Assembly (NCBI RefSeq): GCF_022698145.1
Contig: NZ_JALDAX010000023.1
Coordinates: 1 to 64,000 of the forward strand
From: Streptomyces spinosisporus
GTDB taxonomy: Bacteria > Actinomycetota > Actinomycetes > Streptomycetales > Streptomycetaceae
Reading direction: 5' to 3'
DNA: 64,000 bases
This document shows, one piece after another, positions 9,213 through 16,275 of this stretch. The notes beneath the pieces are model-generated. The model was not told the DNA's origin. It worked only from the letters and a program-made list of their open reading frames with translations, and searched no databases. The position numbers and the translations under genes are program-made. The first letter of the stretch is position 1, and each line of letters opens with the position of its first letter.

Positions 9213-9244
9213 GCACCCCGTACTGAACACCCCGTACCGAACAC
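9203..9244 (+). repeat. Three tandem copies of a 14-base unit
   Basis: Units at 9203-9216, 9217-9230 and 9231-9244 follow the pattern CCCGTACTGAACAC with one to four differences. The first copy contains the E1-beta stop codon and the last ends just before the amidohydrolase ribosome binding site (GAGGAGG). It looks like a local slippage expansion in the intergenic spacer. Confidence 0.8.
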
Positions 9245-9262
9245 CCCTGAGGAGGAAGCGCG

Positions 9263-10613
9263 ATGACCGATCGGATCCTGCTTCGCGCGGGGCACGTGAT
9301 CTCCATGGACGCCTCCGTCGGGGACCTGCCGAGGGGTGACGTCCTCATCGAGGACGGGAAGATCGCCGCCGTGCAGCCGGAGATCAGCGCCGACGCCGAG
9401 GTCCTCGACATGACCGGGCGCATCGTGATCCCCGGCTTCGTCGACACCCACCGCCACACCTGGGAGGCCTCCATCAGGGGCGTCGCCCCCGACGCCACGC
9501 TCGACGACTACTTCGTCGACATCCTCGACACCTTCGCCCCGCTGTACACCCCCGAGGACGTGTACGCGGCCAACCTGGCCGGCGCACTGGAGTGCCTCAA
9601 CGCCGGCATCACGACGCTCGTCGACTGGTCCCACATCAACAACACGCCCGCACACCCGGACGCGGCGATCCAGGCACTCACCGAGTCCGGCATCCGCGCC
9701 CAGTACGCCTACGGCAGCGCCAACACCTCCCTCGCCGACTACTGGTTCGAGAGCAAGATCGCGATCCCCGGTGACGACGTGCGCCGCATCCGCGACACGT
9801 ACTTCGCCTCCGACGACGGCCTGCTGACCATGGCCCTCGCCACCCGCGGCCCCGGCTTCTGCCTGGGCGACGTCGTCACCTCCGAGTGGGCGCTCGCCCG
9901 CGAACTGGACATCCCGATCACCGTGCATGTGGCGATGGGCCGGCTCGCCGGCCGCTTCGGCATGGTCAAGCAACTCAGCGACCTGGGGCTCCTGGGCCCG
10001 GACACCACCTACGTCCACTGCTGCTATCTGAGCGAGGACGAGTGGCGGATGGTCGCCGACAGCGGCGGCACGGTGTCCGTCGCACCGCAGGTCGAGACCC
10101 AGATGGGACACGGCTGGCCGCCCGTGATGAAGGCCATCGAGTACGGACTGCGGCCCTCGCTCAGCATCGACGTCGTCACCACCGTGCCCGGCGACATGTT
10201 CACCCAGATCCGCGCGGCCTTCGGCGCCGAGCGGGCCCGGGTCAACGCCGACTGCTGGAAGGCCAACATGCCTGTTCCGGACACCATGTTGACGGCCCGT
10301 CGGATGCTGGAGATCGCGACGGCGAACGGCGCGCATGTCGCGGGACTGGAGCACCGCACCGGTTCCCTGACCCCCGGCAAGCGCGCCGACGTCGTCGCCC
10401 TCGACGCCACCGCGCTCAACGTGGCCCCGGTGCACGACGCGGCCTCCGCGGTCACGCTGTGCGCGGACGTGTCCAACGTCGAGACGGTCGTCGTCGACGG
10501 CGTGATCCACAAGCGCGACGGGAAGCTGACGGGCGACGTCGCGCGCCCGGCGGCTCGTCGAGGAGTCCCGCGACCGGCTCCTGGCGGCGAAGGAGGCGAA
10601 GCAGACGGCATGA
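9263..10613 (+). CDS. Metal-dependent amidohydrolase/deaminase, C-terminus frameshifted
   Basis: This is a TIM-barrel amidohydrolase of the TrzN/AtzB/guanine-deaminase-like group, about 450 residues. The metal-binding HxH is H63/H65 (VDTHRHTWEAS). Further His residues sit in ITVHVAMG and YVHCCYLSEDE, and the Asp in LSIDVVTT. It should hydrolyse a C-N bond of a heterocyclic or ureide substrate. The main frame does not stop but runs on into the bicupin. In a second frame, 10542-10613 reads RARRLVEESRDRLLAAKEA and stops at TGA 10611-10613, overlapping the bicupin ATG. A loss of one GC step in the GCGCGC run near 10541-10547 would explain this, so native separate proteins are likely. Confidence 0.82.
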
Positions 10614-11485
10614 CCCGGCATCTGGTGCGGCGGGCCGCCGAGGTGCCCGAGCCGCCGTACGACACACACGGCCACCGGCGCCGGACACTGGTCGGCGAGG
10701 ACGACGGCAGCGTGCACACCGGCTTCGGCCTGTGCCAACTGCGCTCGGACGGACGGGTATTGGCGCATGTGCACTCCTACGAGGAGAGCTTCCACATCCT
10801 CGACGGCGCCGTCGTCCTCGACGTGCCGGACGGCTCGTACCTCCTGGAGGAGGGCGACTACGGCATCCTCCCGACGGGCGTGCCCCACGCCTGGCGCGGC
10901 TCCGGCGACACGGCCGCGCGCTGGGCGGACATGCTGGCGCCCGTGCCGCGGGCGCGCTACGACCACGACACGCAGCGGGTGTCCGACCTGCCGGAGCGCG
11001 ACCCCGTACGTATCGACGTGCGCGATCCGCGCACCCGCCGCTTCGGCCACTTCGAGCCCGCCCAGATGGACCCGGGCAAACAGTCCCAGGACCTGCTGGC
11101 CGTCTCGGCGAGCATGCGCACCGCACTGCTCGTCTACAGCGGCATCACGGTCAAGATGATGGTCGACAGCGATCTCGGCGCGGTCGCCTCGACGATGTTC
11201 ATGGTGCAGTACGCACCCGACGGGGTCGCCGGCACCCACGACCACCCCTTCGAGGAGACGTACTACTTCCTCGAAGGGGAGGCGGACGCCGTCTTCGACG
11301 GCGAGCGCTACCGCCTCGGACCCGGCGACTGCGCCTGGGCGGGCGCCGGTTGTGTGCACGGCTTCGCCAACGCCGGTCAGGGACCGCTGCGTTGGCTGGA
11401 GACACAGGCACCGCAGCCGCCGCCGCGCCACTCGTACCGGTTCACCCGGGACTGGGACTATCTGAGGGAGGCCCTGGAGTCATGA
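10610..11485 (+). CDS. Bicupin protein, (S)-ureidoglycine aminohydrolase-like fold
   Basis: The 291-residue protein has two cupin barrels. The first spans about 45-115 (AHVHSYEESFHILDG, then TGVPHAWRG). The second spans about 195-270 (GTHDHPFEETYYFLEG, then GAGCVHGFANAG). Both keep His/Glu metal-ligand patterns, so each may bind Mn or Fe. Bicupins of this shape include ureidoglycine aminohydrolase and several isomerases or dioxygenases; the exact reaction is not predictable. As the sequence stands the ATG at 10610 lies inside a continuous frame with the amidohydrolase, but its ATGA overlap with the out-of-frame stop indicates an independent start. Its own stop overlaps the SDR start. Confidence 0.82.
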   Translation: MTRHLVRRAAEVPEPPYDTHGHRRRTLVGEDDGSVHTGFGLCQLRSDGRVLAHVHSYEESFHILDGAVVLDVPDGSYLLEEGDYGILPTGVPHAWRGSGDTAARWADMLAPVPRARYDHDTQRVSDLPERDPVRIDVRDPRTRRFGHFEPAQMDPGKQSQDLLAVSASMRTALLVYSGITVKMMVDSDLGAVASTMFMVQYAPDGVAGTHDHPFEETYYFLEGEADAVFDGERYRLGPGDCAWAGAGCVHGFANAGQGPLRWLETQAPQPPPRHSYRFTRDWDYLREALES

Positions 11486-12171
11486 GCAGCGTCCTGGTCG
11501 TCGGCGGCACGTCGGGCATCGGCCGCGAGTTCGCCCGCGTCCGCGCGGAACGGGGCGACGAGGTCGTCCTCACCGGCCGTGACCCCGACCGCGCCGACGC
11601 CGTCGCCAAGGAGATCGGCGCCCGCGGCCTCGCCCTCGACCTGTCCCGCCCGCACGACCTCGCGGACGGCCTCGCGGACGTGGGACGCGTCGACCATCTC
11701 GTCCTCGCGGGCATCTCGCGCGACGAGAACCGCGCCACCGAATACGACATCGGCGCCGCGCTGCGCCTCGTGACCCTCAAACTCGTCGGCTACACCGAGG
11801 TCGTGCACTGTCTGCGGCCGCGCATGCCCGACGACGGCGCGATCGTCCTGTTCGGCGGCCAGGCCAAGGAGCGCCCCTACCCCGGCGCGACGACGGTGGC
11901 GACGGTCAACGCGGGCGTACGGGGCCTGGTGAACACCCTCGCGGTCGAACTCGCCCCGATCCGCGTCAACGCCGTCCACCCCGGGGTCGTCGGTGACAGC
12001 CCCCACTGGCGCGACAAGCCCGAGGAGGTGCTGGCCGGACTCCGCGCGAAAACACCGACCGGACGGCTGGCCACCATGGCGGACGTCGTGGACGCGGTGG
12101 ACTTCCTGCTGCGCAACAGGTCGGTCAACGCGGTGGAGTTGAGTGTGGACGGGGGGTGGCTGCTGGGGTGA
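11482..12171 (+). CDS. SDR-fold protein lacking the catalytic Tyr-Lys
   Basis: The 229-residue Rossmann-fold protein has a cofactor motif (VVGGTSGIGREF, residues 6-17) and the late RVNAVHPG segment typical of short-chain dehydrogenases. The YxxxK site is replaced by VATVN (139-143), so neither catalytic Tyr nor Lys is present. It may be a degenerate dehydrogenase, a binding protein, or an enzyme using other residues. The start overlaps the bicupin stop (ATGA), making it the last gene of the coupled operon that begins with the M24 protein. A hairpin overlaps its stop codon. Confidence 0.82.
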   Translation: MSSVLVVGGTSGIGREFARVRAERGDEVVLTGRDPDRADAVAKEIGARGLALDLSRPHDLADGLADVGRVDHLVLAGISRDENRATEYDIGAALRLVTLKLVGYTEVVHCLRPRMPDDGAIVLFGGQAKERPYPGATTVATVNAGVRGLVNTLAVELAPIRVNAVHPGVVGDSPHWRDKPEEVLAGLRAKTPTGRLATMADVVDAVDFLLRNRSVNAVELSVDGGWLLG

Positions 12172-12185
12172 GTCGCCACTCACCC
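12166..12185. terminator. Stem-loop between convergent genes
   Basis: GGGTGAGT (12166-12173), loop CGCC and ACTCACCC (12178-12185) form a perfect eight-pair stem spanning the SDR stop codon. It lies between convergent genes and lacks a U-run, as is common for Streptomyces terminators. Confidence 0.55.
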
Positions 12186-12222
12186 AGGAGAACCGTCGAC
12201 GTGAGCGGATCGACGTGAGTCG

Positions 12223-12867
12223 TCATGCCGCCCGGCGCCGGCTCTCCTCGACCACGTCCTTGTCGAGTGCGGCGCGCACCAACGCGGCGGCCAGTACGGC
12301 CGGTTCGGTGTCACCCGCCAGCCGTATCCGGTCGGAGTCCTTCGGCAGGCCCAGCCGGGCCGCACCGTCGAGGGCCTTGCGGTCCAGGTACGGTGCGACC
12401 TCCGGCCAGACCCGCTGGACCTCGCGCAGGAAGATGTCGGCGCCGGCCGGGCCCAGGCCCGGGACCTGCTGGAGCAGATCGCGCAGTCGGCCGGTGTCGC
12501 CGTCCGCCTCCTTGCGCATACGGCGCAGATCACCGCCCCAGCGCTCGGTCAACAGCTCGGCGCCGTCACCGAGTTGAGTGGCCGTGCGCTCGTCGTAGCG
12601 CCGGTAGCCGCCCCGGCCGAGGGCGTCCACGCGCTGCTGCCAGTCCGCCCCGGCCATCCGGCGCGGGTCGCGCAGCCCCGCCGCGTACAGCTCACGGGCG
12701 GTGGCCACGGCGACGGACCCGCGGATGCGGGCGCTGAGCAGCAGCGCGAGGACCAGCAGCCGGTACAGCGGCTGGGGCGTGTCCCTGAGCGTGATGCCCG
12801 CCTCCTCGGCGAACGTCCGCCCGTGCGAGCCGACGAGCGCCCGCACCACGTCCTTGTGGCCGGTCAC
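12223..12867 (-). CDS. Helix-hairpin-helix (endonuclease III-like) protein
   Basis: The 214-residue helical protein contains an HhH element (VPGLGPAGADIF near 150-161) in the position it holds in HhH-GPD DNA glycosylases. It has no C-terminal Fe-S cysteines, and I cannot identify the catalytic Lys/Asp pair of Nth. It may be a DNA-binding relative or an AlkA/Nth-type glycosylase of short length. The GTG start at 12867 overlaps the stop of the upstream DUF3140 gene by four bases (GTGA), so both are translated from one mRNA. Confidence 0.7.
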   Translation of the reverse strand: MTGHKDVVRALVGSHGRTFAEEAGITLRDTPQPLYRLLVLALLLSARIRGSVAVATARELYAAGLRDPRRMAGADWQQRVDALGRGGYRRYDERTATQLGDGAELLTERWGGDLRRMRKEADGDTGRLRDLLQQVPGLGPAGADIFLREVQRVWPEVAPYLDRKALDGAARLGLPKDSDRIRLAGDTEPAVLAAALVRAALDKDVVEESRRRAA

Positions 12868-13196
12868 GGCTTGAGGGGGTCGTGGCCGATCGTCATCAGC
12901 CGGTGCCGGCGCTCGGAGTCCTCGGCAACGGGCTCGTCCGCCACGTCCGCCTGATCCTCCACCGTGTCCACCACCTGGTACATCACCCGGATGTCCTCGT
13001 CGGTGAGGTCGGTGCGCCGCTTCTGCAGGATGGCGAGAACGTGCTGTCCGGTCGGCGTACCCGCCCGGTCCGGCAGCGGTTCGAAGCTCTCGGTGGCGTC
13101 ACTGACCCGCAGCCAGGCGGCCAGTTCCTGCGACGTCATGTTGACCGCGCGGTGGAAGTCCTCCCACAGCGCGTCCAGTTCGAGGGCGTCGGTCAT
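12864..13196 (-). CDS. DUF3140-family small protein
   Basis: The 110-residue acidic protein begins MTDALELDALWEDFHRAVN and contains TSQELAAWL, typical of the DUF3140 family (function unknown; often predicted to be DNA-associated). It is preceded by GAGAGGGGTG. It lies 23 bases after the Dps gene and overlaps the HhH gene, giving a three-gene minus-strand unit that looks like a DNA-protection and repair set. The link to stress is inferred from these neighbours only. Confidence 0.75.
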   Translation of the reverse strand: MTDALELDALWEDFHRAVNMTSQELAAWLRVSDATESFEPLPDRAGTPTGQHVLAILQKRRTDLTDEDIRVMYQVVDTVEDQADVADEPVAEDSERRHRLMTIGHDPLKP

Positions 13197-13219
13197 CGCG
13201 CACCCCTCTCCACGGCGGC

Positions 13220-13702
13220 TCAGTTGTCCCGGGGCCAGTTCTCCGCGTCGAACATCCACCGCTGCTTCTCCAGCTCGGCGGTGATGGAGATCAGCAGGTC
13301 CTGGGTGACCGGGTCCGCCTCGTCGGTCGCGGCGATGCGCTCGCGCAGCCGCCCGATCGCGGCCTCCAGGGCGTCCACGATCACCTGGACGACCTCGGTG
13401 TCCTTCAGCCAGCCGTCCTTCGGGCCGGGCAGCGTGCAGGTCGCCGCGATGGTCTCGGGCCGGCCGTCGGGCGGCAGGCCGAGCGCGGCGGAGCGCTCCG
13501 CCACCGTGTCCGAGAAGGTGCGTGCCGTGCTGACCACCTCGTCGAGCTGGAGATGGATCGACCGGAACCGCGGGCCGACGATGTTCCAGTGCGCCTGCTT
13601 CCCGATCAGCGAAAGTCCGAGAAGATCCACGAGAGTGCTCTGCAGGGCCTGGCCGACGACCTTCTGCGCCGATTCCGGAAGCGTGCTCTTCACGACAGAC
13701 AT
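13220..13702 (-). CDS. dps: Dps-family DNA-protection ferritin
   Basis: The 160-residue four-helix protein has the Dps ferroxidase pattern KQAHWNIVGPRFRSIHLQLD near 35-54 and the later DxxxE contacts of helix B. Dps forms dodecamers that oxidise and store iron and bind DNA under oxidative or stationary stress. ATG at 13702 follows GAGAGGAAC. It heads a minus-strand group with the DUF3140 and HhH genes. Streptomyces have several Dps paralogues (DpsA, B, C); which one this is cannot be decided here. Confidence 0.88.
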   Translation of the reverse strand: MSVVKSTLPESAQKVVGQALQSTLVDLLGLSLIGKQAHWNIVGPRFRSIHLQLDEVVSTARTFSDTVAERSAALGLPPDGRPETIAATCTLPGPKDGWLKDTEVVQVIVDALEAAIGRLRERIAATDEADPVTQDLLISITAELEKQRWMFDAENWPRDN

Positions 13703-13785
13703 GGGGTTCCTCTCCTCTTGGCGTAATGTCCCCAGTGCCCAGGTCGGACCGGTGCAAACACCGTCCCGGTACGCCCGGATTCGTC

Positions 13786-14595
13786 TCAGCCAGTGAGCAC
13801 GCCGTCCAGGAAGCGGATCAGATCGGCGAAGGCCTCCGCCTTGTTCGTCTCGTTGAACACCTCGTGCCGGGCACCGTCGTAGACCCGCTCGGTGAGGTGG
13901 CCGCCGTCCAGCTGCTCGACGCCGATCCGGCTCCCGGCCAGGGGCACGATCCGGTCGTCCGCGCCGTGCAGCCACAGCAGCGGGAGCCGGCCGATGTCGC
14001 CGATCTCGGTGATCGTCTCGAGCATCCGGGCGAACGCCACGACGGTCGGCCGCTTCATCGGACCGTGCCAGACCAGCGGATCGGCGGCATAGGCGGCGCC
14101 GACCGCCGGGTCCCGGGAGAGCGCGGAGGGACTGATGGGTGTGTCGGGGATCTCGTCGAGCGCCAGCAGCCGCCCCGGCAGCTCCCAGGCGCCGATCACC
14201 GGTCCCGACAGCACGAGCGCGGCGAGTTCGTCGCCGTGGCGCTGGGCGTAGCGGGCGGCGATCAGGCCTCCCATGGAGTGCCCGATCAGGACGAGCGGTA
14301 CCCCCGGATGCGTGCGGCGGGCCAGGTCGGCGACGGCGTGGACGTCGTCGACGACCTCCTCGAAGTCCTCGATCAGCACCCGCTCGCCGGCCGAGGCGCC
14401 GTGCCCCATGTGGTCGGGGCCGAACACGGCCGCGCCGTGTGCGGTCAGCACACCGGCCAGTTCCTCGTACCGCCCGACGTGCTCGCCGTACCCGTGCACC
14501 ACCAGCGCGACGTACCGCGGCTGCTCCGGGGGCCACTCGCGTGCGGTGATCGTGCCCCGGGTGCCGGTCAGCACGTGCTCGCGGGCCTCGGCCAT
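13786..14595 (-). CDS. Alpha/beta hydrolase, monoacylglycerol-lipase-like
   Basis: The 269-residue hydrolase has an oxyanion segment (VVHGYGEHVGRY), the nucleophile elbow GHSMGG near 107-112, an Asp in HGADDRIV and a late His in GARHEVFNE, giving a full Ser-Asp-His triad. The HGYGEHxGRY phrase is typical of the monoglyceride lipase/lysophospholipase (YtpA) group. No signal peptide is seen, so it is cytosolic. ATG at 14595 has GGAGGAGAC directly upstream. It is divergent from the TauE gene with about 100 bases between them. Confidence 0.87.
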   Translation of the reverse strand: MAEAREHVLTGTRGTITAREWPPEQPRYVALVVHGYGEHVGRYEELAGVLTAHGAAVFGPDHMGHGASAGERVLIEDFEEVVDDVHAVADLARRTHPGVPLVLIGHSMGGLIAARYAQRHGDELAALVLSGPVIGAWELPGRLLALDEIPDTPISPSALSRDPAVGAAYAADPLVWHGPMKRPTVVAFARMLETITEIGDIGRLPLLWLHGADDRIVPLAGSRIGVEQLDGGHLTERVYDGARHEVFNETNKAEAFADLIRFLDGVLTG

Positions 14596-14693
14596 GTCTC
14601 CTCCAGCGGTCGGTGAACGGTGCTGCCTGTGGTGGCCAACAGGCGAGACGGTACTGACCGGACCGTATGTCTGCACATACCATCGGTCTCCGC

Positions 14694-15473
14694 ATGGACA
14701 CGATGACGCTCTGGCACATATCCGGCTGGGAGTTCGCCGCCCTCGCCTTCGCGGCTCTCCTCGTCGGCTTCTCCAAGACGGCCGTGAGCGGGGCGAACAC
14801 GGTGAGCCTCGCCATCTTCGCGGCGGTCCTGCCGGCCCGCGCCTCCACCGGCGTACTGCTGCCCGTCCTGATCGTCGGCGACGTCCTCGCCGTCCTCACC
14901 TACCGCCGGCACGCCCACTGGCCGACCCTGTGGCGGCTGTTCCCGGCGGTCGCCGCGGGCGTGGTCGTGGGCACGCTCTTCCTGGTGTGGGCCGACGACG
15001 CGGTCGTACGCATCTCGATCGGCGCGATCCTGCTGCTGATGGCGGGCGTGACGATCTGGCGGCGGCGTACGGCGAAGGCCGAGGACGAGGACGAACCGGA
15101 CTCCGTGGCCACCCGCTCCGGCCGCATCAAGGCCCGCTCCTACGGCGTCCTCGGCGGCTTCACCACGATGGTCGCCAACGCGGGCGGCCCGGTGATGTCG
15201 ATGTATCTGCTCTCGGCGGGTTTCCGCAAGCTCGGCTTCCTCGGCACGTCGGCGTTCTTCTTCCTGATCGTGAACGTCTCGAAGGTGCCCTTCAGCGCCG
15301 GGCTCGGCCTGATCGACGGGCACTCGCTGCTCCTCGACGCCGCGCTCGCCGTGTTCGTCGTCCCCGGCGCGTTCATCGGGAAGTGGGCCGTCGACCGCAT
15401 CAACCAGCGCCTTTTCGAACAGCTCGTGATCGCGGCGACGATCGTGGGCGGCCTGCAGCTGCTGCTGCGCTGA
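14694..15473 (+). CDS. TauE/SafE-family anion exporter
   Basis: This roughly 259-residue integral membrane protein has seven or eight hydrophobic helices, with the conserved repeat phrases GFSKTAVSGANTVSLAIFA (first half) and GGFTTMVANAGGPVMSMYL (second half). That twofold layout defines TauE/SafE permeases, which export sulfite or organosulfonates. ATG at 14694 is my choice; ATGs at 14667 and 14703 are alternatives and none has a strong Shine-Dalgarno. No sulfur-metabolism gene is adjacent, so the substrate is open. Confidence 0.83.
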   Translation: MDTMTLWHISGWEFAALAFAALLVGFSKTAVSGANTVSLAIFAAVLPARASTGVLLPVLIVGDVLAVLTYRRHAHWPTLWRLFPAVAAGVVVGTLFLVWADDAVVRISIGAILLLMAGVTIWRRRTAKAEDEDEPDSVATRSGRIKARSYGVLGGFTTMVANAGGPVMSMYLLSAGFRKLGFLGTSAFFFLIVNVSKVPFSAGLGLIDGHSLLLDAALAVFVVPGAFIGKWAVDRINQRLFEQLVIAATIVGGLQLLLR

Positions 15474-15474
15474 G

Positions 15475-15497
15475 CCCCGCGAGAGGGTGTCGCGGGG
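15475..15497 (+). terminator. GC-rich stem-loop after TauE gene
   Basis: CCCCGCGA (15475-15482) pairs with TCGCGGGG (15490-15497) across a seven-base loop, immediately after the stop codon. There is no U-run. Confidence 0.5.
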
Positions 15498-15588
15498 GCG
15501 GGAATGCGGCGGGGGGTCGCCGCGTTACAGCCACTGTGATTGACATGCTCGGATCAGTGATCCAGGGCGTGGGCGAAGGGAGGACCTC

Positions 15589-15753
15589 ATGGCACGCAGC
15601 ACCGCGCGTCCCGTCATCAGGCTGAAGTCGACGGCCGGCACCGGTGTCACCTATGTGACCCGCAAGAACCGCCGGAACAACCCCGACCGACTGGTCCTGC
15701 GCAAGTACGACCCGGTGGCCGGCGAGCACGTCGCGTTCCGCGAGGAGCGCTGA
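15589..15753 (+). CDS. rpmG: Ribosomal protein bL33, zinc-free form
   Basis: The 54-residue basic protein begins [19 protein letters not shown] and contains [20 protein letters not shown], a clear bL33. It lacks the CxxC pairs of zinc-binding bL33, so it is the C-minus paralogue used when zinc is scarce. GGGAGG lies eight to nine bases before the ATG. It is followed closely by genes for C-minus bL31 and bL36, the arrangement known from the Zur regulons of actinobacteria. I could not find a convincing Zur box in the 110 bases upstream. Confidence 0.93.
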   Translation: MARSTARPVIRLKSTAGTGVTYVTRKNRRNNPDRLVLRKYDPVAGEHVAFREER

Positions 15754-15799
15754 ACGAACCAGCGCCGCCCGGCACCCAGGGCACCGAGGAGGTAACCCC

Positions 15800-16066
15800 A
15801 TGAAGCCCCGCATCCACCCCGACACCCGCCTCGTGGTCTTCCGCGACCGCGCCGCGAACGCCGCGTTCCTGACCCGCTCCACCGCCGACTCGTCGAAGAC
15901 GATCGAGTGGGAGGACGGGAACACGTACCCGCTCATCGACGTGGAGATCTCGTCGGCGAGCCACCCCTTCTACACCGGCAAGTCGCGGGTCCTGGACACC
16001 GCCGGCCGCGTGGAGCTCTTCGAGCGCCGCTACGGCCGCACCGCGACCCGTCACCAGGAGAGCTGA
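15800..16066 (+). CDS. rpmE: Ribosomal protein bL31 type B, zinc-free
   Basis: The 88-residue protein ([15 protein letters not shown], then [20 protein letters not shown]) is bL31 of the longer type B, which has no CxxC zinc site. It can replace zinc-loaded bL31 on the ribosome and so free zinc. ATG at 15800 follows GAGGAGG. It lies 46 bases after rpmG and three bases before rpmJ. Confidence 0.95.
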   Translation: MKPRIHPDTRLVVFRDRAANAAFLTRSTADSSKTIEWEDGNTYPLIDVEISSASHPFYTGKSRVLDTAGRVELFERRYGRTATRHQES

Positions 16067-16069
16067 ACC

Positions 16070-16192
16070 ATGAAGGTGCGCAATTCCCTGCGCTCGCTGA
16101 AGGCCAAGCCCGGGGCCCAGGTGGTCCGCCGCCGCGGCAGGGTCTTCGTCATCAACAAGAAGGACCCGCGCTTCAAGGCCCGCCAGGGCTGA
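16070..16192 (+). CDS. rpmJ: Ribosomal protein bL36, zinc-free
   Basis: The 40-residue very basic protein starts [19 protein letters not shown] and ends with [19 protein letters not shown]. The Cys/His zinc ligands of canonical bL36 are absent, so this is the C-minus paralogue. It closes the rpmG-rpmE-rpmJ unit, with AGGAGAG at 16056-16062 as its ribosome binding site, and is followed by a strong terminator hairpin. Confidence 0.93.
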   Translation: MKVRNSLRSLKAKPGAQVVRRRGRVFVINKKDPRFKARQG

Positions 16193-16215
16193 CGCGCCAG
16201 GCAGCTGACGAGCAA

Positions 16216-16253
16216 GGCGAAGGGCGGCCTCCCGACAGGAGGCGCCCTTCGCC
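16216..16253. terminator. Strong terminator hairpin between convergent units
   Basis: GGCGAAGGGC (16216-16225) with GGCCTCC pairs with GGAGGC and GCCCTTCGCC (ending 16253). This forms a stem of about 16 pairs with one bulged G and a short loop, between rpmJ and the convergent hydrolase gene. Confidence 0.8.
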
Positions 16254-16275
16254 ATGTCACCCTCGGCGGCATTGT

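Noticed and set aside
8555-11431. 958-residue antisense frame opposite the E1 beta/amidohydrolase genes
   Set aside because: It is a high-GC shadow of well-supported plus-strand genes and shows no domain of its own.
9263-11485. A native 740-residue amidohydrolase-bicupin fusion
   Set aside because: An out-of-frame natural tail with a stop overlapping the bicupin ATG fits two separate genes better; kept only as an alternative.
15474-15588. Zur box before rpmG
   Set aside because: I looked for an AT-rich inverted repeat of the Streptomyces Zur type and saw none convincing.
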